Of a stretch of 64,000 nucleotides of DNA, positions 60,192 to 64,000 are shown one piece after another (positions within the stretch are counted from its first letter, which is position 1; each line of letters begins with the position of its first letter). A model generated the notes under the pieces. The model made no database searches, was not told the DNA's origin, and was given only the letters and a program-made list of their open reading frames with translations. The DNA comes from Buttiauxella gaviniae ATCC 51604 (lineage in GTDB: Bacteria > Pseudomonadota > Gammaproteobacteria > Enterobacterales > Enterobacteriaceae). Made by a program: the position numbers and the translations under genes. The stretch lies in the NCBI RefSeq assembly GCF_001654835.1, contig NZ_LXEP01000026.1:62001-126000 (forward strand), in the 5' to 3' direction.

Positions 60192-60830
60192 TTAACTCTG
60201 TGGCGGCAAACACACACCAATTCCACCAATGCCGCAGTAGCCGTATGGATTTTTGTGCAGATACTGCTGGTGGTCGTCCTCGGCATAATAGAACGGACCG
60301 GCGTTGGCAATTTCAGTCGTAATGTGGCGCTCGTCTCCGGAGAGAGTCATCGCCTCCTGGAAGCGTGCGAAGCTTGCGCGGGCAGCGGCATCCTGTTCTG
60401 GCGTTAATGGGTAAATTGCGGAGCGATATTGTGTACCAACGTCACCACCCTGGCGCATTCCCTGTGCTGGATCGTGGTTTTCCCAGAACACTTGCAATAA
60501 CTGTTCGTAACTTACCTCTTGCGGGTCGTAAACCACACGCACCGCTTCTGTGTGCCCGGTCATTCCGCTACACACTTCGCGATAGGTTGGGTTAGGCGTA
60601 AAGCCCCCGGCGTAACCTGCGGCGGTGCTGTAAACCCCCGGAATTCTCCAGAACATTCTCTCGACACCCCAGAAACAACCCATTGCGAAATAAGCGATCT
60701 CCATCCCATCTGGTACATTTGTCATGGAATGCTCGTTTACCGCATGTAAAGAGGCGATTGGCATCGGGGTATTGCGACCAGGCAACGCTTCTGACTGCGT
60801 TACGGGATGGGTTTTCTCAAATAATTTCAT
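60192..60830 (-). CDS. msrA: Peptide methionine-S-sulfoxide reductase MsrA
   Basis: A 212-residue enzyme that repairs methionine-S-sulfoxide. The catalytic motif GCFWGVER (catalytic Cys near residue 52) is intact, and the resolving Cys lies in [15 protein letters not shown] at the C-terminus. The sequence [20 protein letters not shown] is near the E. coli one. It is divergent from tamA; downstream lies the accessory block instead of ytfL. Confidence 0.97.
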   Translation of the reverse strand: MKLFEKTHPVTQSEALPGRNTPMPIASLHAVNEHSMTNVPDGMEIAYFAMGCFWGVERMFWRIPGVYSTAAGYAGGFTPNPTYREVCSGMTGHTEAVRVVYDPQEVSYEQLLQVFWENHDPAQGMRQGGDVGTQYRSAIYPLTPEQDAAARASFARFQEAMTLSGDERHITTEIANAGPFYYAEDDHQQYLHKNPYGYCGIGGIGVCLPPQS

Positions 60831-61043
60831 CAGTCATGCTCTCCCGATGTTGGCTAAATTTAACAACAACCGCCATGCGGTTGTAACGAGGCGTGTTATT
60901 GCAGACAATAACTCCTCTGGATGAGACTACAGTACATATAAGAATTATTTGGGTTATTGTGCAGTTTTCAACCCCAATTGTTGGGGTTTTGTAACAAAGA
61001 CGTTTCCTTCCAGGGGTGGGAACAAGGATATTCAGGAGAAAAC

Positions 61044-62777
61044 GTGCCACGATTCCGTACTATTTGCTCGGCTTGCCTATGCCTGGTAAGCACGTGGGCC
61101 AGCGCTGCCAACGTGCGTTTACAGGTGGAAGGGCTAAGCGGTGAACTGCAAAAAAACGTTCGCGCTCAGCTTTCAACTATCCAGAGTGATGAAGTTACGC
61201 CAGACAGGCGTTTCCGTGCGCGTGTGGATGACGCTATCCGTAATGGATTGAAAGCGCTCGGCTATTATGAGCCAACCATTGATTTCGACCTGCGGCCACC
61301 ACCAGCCAAAGGACGCCAGGTTTTGATTGCCAAAGTCGATCCCGGCCCGCCAGTGCTGATTGGCGGCACCGATGTGATTCTGCGCGGCGGAGCACGTGAC
61401 GATAAAGACTACATCGCGCTGCTCGGTGAGCGCCCGAAGATTGGCACTATCCTCAATCATCACGATTACGACAGCTTCAAAAAAGACCTTTCCAACATTG
61501 CGGTGCGAAAGGGCTATTTCGACAGTGAATTCCTTAAAAGCCAGCTAGGTGTTTCGCTTGAGCGCCGCCAGGCGTTCTGGGACATCGATTACAACAGCGG
61601 CGAGCGTTATCGTTTTGGTGCCGTGACTTTTGAAGGCTCACAAATTCGCGAAGAGTACCTGCAAAATCTTGTGCCTTTTAAACAGGGTGATTACTACCAG
61701 TCGAAAGATTTGGCGGAGTTAAACCGCCGTTTATCAGCGACAGGTTGGTTTAATTCGGTGGTGGTTGCGCCGGAATTCGACAAGTCTCGCGAAACCAAAG
61801 TATTACCGTTGCATGGTGTTGTTTCACCACGTACTGAGAACACCATCGAAACCGGTGTGGGTTATTCCACCGATGTTGGGCCGCGCGTAAAAGCGACGTG
61901 GAAAAAACCGTGGATGAACTCTTACGGCCACAGCCTGACCAGCAGCATCAGCCTTTCCGCACCAGAACAGATCGTTGATTTCAGCTACAAAATGCCGCTG
62001 CTTAAAAACCCGCTGGAACAATATTATCTGGTGCAGGGCGGCTTTAAAGCGACCGATCTGAACGATACTAAGTCCGACTCCAGCACCCTCGCGGTCTCAC
62101 GATACTGGGATTTATCCAGCGGTTGGCAGCACGCCATTAACCTGCGCTGGAGTCTCGATCACTTTACCCAGGCAGACGTAACCAACACCACGATGCTGCT
62201 TTATCCGGGTTTGAGCCTTAACCGTACCCGTTCGCGTGGTGGTTTGATGCCAACCTGGGGCGATTCCCAACGCTATTCGATTGATATTTCCGACACCTCA
62301 TGGGGCTCGGACGTCGATTTCGGGGTATTCCAGGCGCAGCAAGTCTGGATTCGAACGTTGCAGGAAAAACACCGTTTTGTGGTGCGTGGCAATGTGGGTT
62401 GGATTGAAACCAATAACTTCGACAAAGTGCCGCCAGACTTACGCTTCTTTGCCGGTGGTGACCGCAGTATTCGCGGCTATTCCTACAAATCCATCTCCCC
62501 TGAAAACGACAAAGGCGAACTGACCGGTGCGTCAAAAATGATTACCGGATCGCTGGAGTATCAATACAACGTTACCGGGAAATGGTGGGGGGCGGTGTTC
62601 GTCGATTCTGGCGAAGCAGTCAACGATATCAAACAGAGTAACTATAAAACGGGTGCAGGCTTTGGCGTACGCTGGCAGTCGCCGGTTGGGCCCATCAAAC
62701 TCGATTTAGCGGTCCCGGTGGCTGATAAAGATGAGCATGGTTTACAGTTTTACATCGGTTTGGGGCCTGAACTATGA
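61044..62777 (+). CDS. tamA: Translocation and assembly module outer-membrane protein TamA
   Basis: A 577-residue Omp85-family outer-membrane protein. A signal peptide ends at WASA, then three POTRA domains (about 22-265) and a 16-strand barrel with the conserved RGY motif ([10 protein letters not shown]). With TamB it moves autotransporters and phospholipids across the periplasm. The start codon is GTG at 61044, with GGAG 6 bases upstream; the frame continues upstream to 60957 without a signal peptide. It overlaps tamB by 4 bases. Confidence 0.96.
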   Translation: MPRFRTICSACLCLVSTWASAANVRLQVEGLSGELQKNVRAQLSTIQSDEVTPDRRFRARVDDAIRNGLKALGYYEPTIDFDLRPPPAKGRQVLIAKVDPGPPVLIGGTDVILRGGARDDKDYIALLGERPKIGTILNHHDYDSFKKDLSNIAVRKGYFDSEFLKSQLGVSLERRQAFWDIDYNSGERYRFGAVTFEGSQIREEYLQNLVPFKQGDYYQSKDLAELNRRLSATGWFNSVVVAPEFDKSRETKVLPLHGVVSPRTENTIETGVGYSTDVGPRVKATWKKPWMNSYGHSLTSSISLSAPEQIVDFSYKMPLLKNPLEQYYLVQGGFKATDLNDTKSDSSTLAVSRYWDLSSGWQHAINLRWSLDHFTQADVTNTTMLLYPGLSLNRTRSRGGLMPTWGDSQRYSIDISDTSWGSDVDFGVFQAQQVWIRTLQEKHRFVVRGNVGWIETNNFDKVPPDLRFFAGGDRSIRGYSYKSISPENDKGELTGASKMITGSLEYQYNVTGKWWGAVFVDSGEAVNDIKQSNYKTGAGFGVRWQSPVGPIKLDLAVPVADKDEHGLQFYIGLGPEL

Positions 62778-64000
62778 GTCGTTGGAAGAAAATAAGCCTC
62801 GCGGTGTTGGTTTTTGTGGTGCTGTTGATTGGTGCTGTGGGTTTCCTGGTGGGGACTACCACCGGGCTGCACGTCTTATTTAACGCCGCAAACCGTTGGG
62901 TGCCGGGGCTGGATATCGCAAGCGTCACGGGCGGCTGGCGCAATTTGACCATCAAAGGTTTGCGCTACCAACAACCTGGCGTTGATGTGAATGCCGGCGA
63001 AATTAATCTGGCTGTGAAACTAGGCTGCCTGCGTGATAGCAGCCTGTGCGTGAATAATCTCTCGCTTAAAGACATTGATGTCGTTATCGACAGCAAAAAA
63101 ATGCCTCCGGCAGCACCGGTTCAGGAAGAAGACACCGGCCCGCTCAATCTCACCACGCCGTATCCGATTACCCTAAGTCGCGTGGCGCTTAATAACGTCA
63201 ATATCAAGATTGATAACACCACTGTTTCGGTGATGGAGTTTACTTCCGGCCTGAACTGGCAAGAACGCAACGTGACCGTTACGCCAACCAATCTCGAAGG
63301 TTTGCTGATTGCATTGCCGAAAGTGGCCAAAGTTGCTCAGGAACAGGTGGTTGAGCCGAAGATCCAGAACCCGCAGCCAGAAGAGTTGCCGCTGGGCGAA
63401 ACGCTCAAACAATTGTTTGAAAAGCCAGTTTTGCCTGAAATGACCGATGTGCATTTGCCGCTGAACCTGAATATTCAGGAATTCCGTGGGGCGAACTTAC
63501 GCCTGACTGGCGACACCGATTTACTGGTCAGCAGCCTGTTGCTAAAAGTCAGCAGTATTGATGGCTCTCTTAAGCTTGATGCACTGGATGTGGATTCCTC
63601 GCAAGGGCTGGTCAACGCTACTGGTAGCGCGGAATTACGCGATAAATGGCCGGTCGACTTAACCTTAAACACCACGCTGAATATCGACCCAATCAAAGGT
63701 GAAAAGGTGAAGATGAAGATTGGTGGGGAGCTGCGGGATGTGCTGAAAGTGGGCATGAATCTCTCAGGCCCGGTTGATCTTGAACTCACTGCGCAAACTC
63801 AGCTTGCTGAAGCAGGCTTGCCGCTCAATCTTGAAGTGGTCAGTAAGCAACTTTACTGGCCATTTACCGGGAAGAAAGAGTACCAGGCCAACAACCTGAA
63901 ACTGAAATTCAGCGGCAAAATGACCGACTATAAATTGTCGTTCCGTAGCGATGTGAAAGGCGAGCAAATTCCGCCAGCCACCATCACTCTGGATGCGGCA
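62774..64000 (+). CDS. tamB: Translocation and assembly module protein TamB, N-terminal part (truncated by window edge)
   Basis: The first 409 codons are present. An N-terminal membrane anchor ([21 protein letters not shown]) tethers the protein to the inner membrane, and the rest starts the long beta-helix that bridges the periplasm ([22 protein letters not shown]). Its ATG overlaps the tamA TGA, so the two are translationally coupled. Homologous to AsmA-family lipid-transfer proteins. The frame is open to the window end. Confidence 0.97.
   Translation, partial: MSRWKKISLAVLVFVVLLIGAVGFLVGTTTGLHVLFNAANRWVPGLDIASVTGGWRNLTIKGLRYQQPGVDVNAGEINLAVKLGCLRDSSLCVNNLSLKDIDVVIDSKKMPPAAPVQEEDTGPLNLTTPYPITLSRVALNNVNIKIDNTTVSVMEFTSGLNWQERNVTVTPTNLEGLLIALPKVAKVAQEQVVEPKIQNPQPEELPLGETLKQLFEKPVLPEMTDVHLPLNLNIQEFRGANLRLTGDTDLLVSSLLLKVSSIDGSLKLDALDVDSSQGLVNATGSAELRDKWPVDLTLNTTLNIDPIKGEKVKMKIGGELRDVLKVGMNLSGPVDLELTAQTQLAEAGLPLNLEVVSKQLYWPFTGKKEYQANNLKLKFSGKMTDYKLSFRSDVKGEQIPPATITLDAA

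Overview
This window is about 64 kb of chromosome from a Gram-negative enterobacterium (order Enterobacterales, family Enterobacteriaceae). Gene order and protein sequences follow the 94-96 minute region of Escherichia coli from groL to tamB almost gene for gene, but many proteins differ enough that this is not E. coli. Supporting details are an ecnR-type regulator beside the entericidins, a chromosomal class C beta-lactamase (ampC), four ERIC/IRU repeats, several REP-like palindromes, and an accessory block between ytfL and msrA. No phage, insertion sequence, integrase or CRISPR array was seen. The species cannot be fixed from sequence reading alone.

Layout. 1-2.8 kb: end of groL, lipoprotein yjeI, the EF-P modification enzyme epmB divergent from efp, and the entericidin genes ecnA and ecnB. 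2.8-9.7 kb: ecnR, guanidinium exporter gdx under a guanidine-II riboswitch, lipocalin blc, ampC, and the fumarate reductase operon frdABCD with a class II FNR promoter. 9.7-16.9 kb: epmA, mscM, psd, rsgA, orn. 17.1-17.7 kb: three identical tRNA-Gly(GCC) genes followed by a datA-like cluster of DnaA boxes with an IHF site. 17.7-29.4 kb: queG divergent from the tightly packed run nnr-tsaE-amiB-mutL-miaA-hfq-hflX-hflK-hflC, then yjeT. 29.5-38.7 kb: purA, nsrR, rnr, rlmB, aidB, yjfN, bsmA, yjfP, yjfY. 39-45.5 kb: ribosomal operon rpsF-priB-rpsR-rplI, ytfB, fklB, cycA, ytfE (with an NsrR operator), ytfF. 45.6-53.4 kb: an AraC-family regulator, qorB, ytfH, cpdB, cysQ, ytfJ, ytfK, ytfL. 53.6-60.1 kb: accessory block. 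60.2-64 kb: msrA, tamA and the start of tamB.

The accessory block (53.6-60.1 kb) is the most interesting part. It holds a ParDE-type toxin-antitoxin pair and a translationally coupled four-gene operon: a 655-residue protein with about seven membrane segments fused to an SPFH domain, an HflC-like SPFH protein with a His/Cys-rich N-terminal tail, an HflK-like SPFH protein, and a P1B-type metal ATPase that has no N-terminal metal-binding domain of its own. A 23-bp inverted repeat resembling the Zur operator (18 of 22 defined positions by eye) lies 18 bp before the first start codon. Together these suggest a zinc-starvation-induced membrane complex built from three SPFH proteins and one metal pump. 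The genuine HflK/HflC pair is also present at 26.9-29.1 kb, so this is a second, divergent SPFH system.

Several genes in the window work together. EpmA and EpmB modify Lys34 of EF-P. NsrR, encoded at 31.1 kb, probably represses ytfE at 44.5 kb. TamA and TamB form the translocation and assembly module. Hfq and MiaA share a transcription unit with MutL, HflX and HflKC. Start codons were chosen by alignment from memory with E. coli proteins and by visible ribosome binding sites. All statements on regulation are inferences from motif matches.
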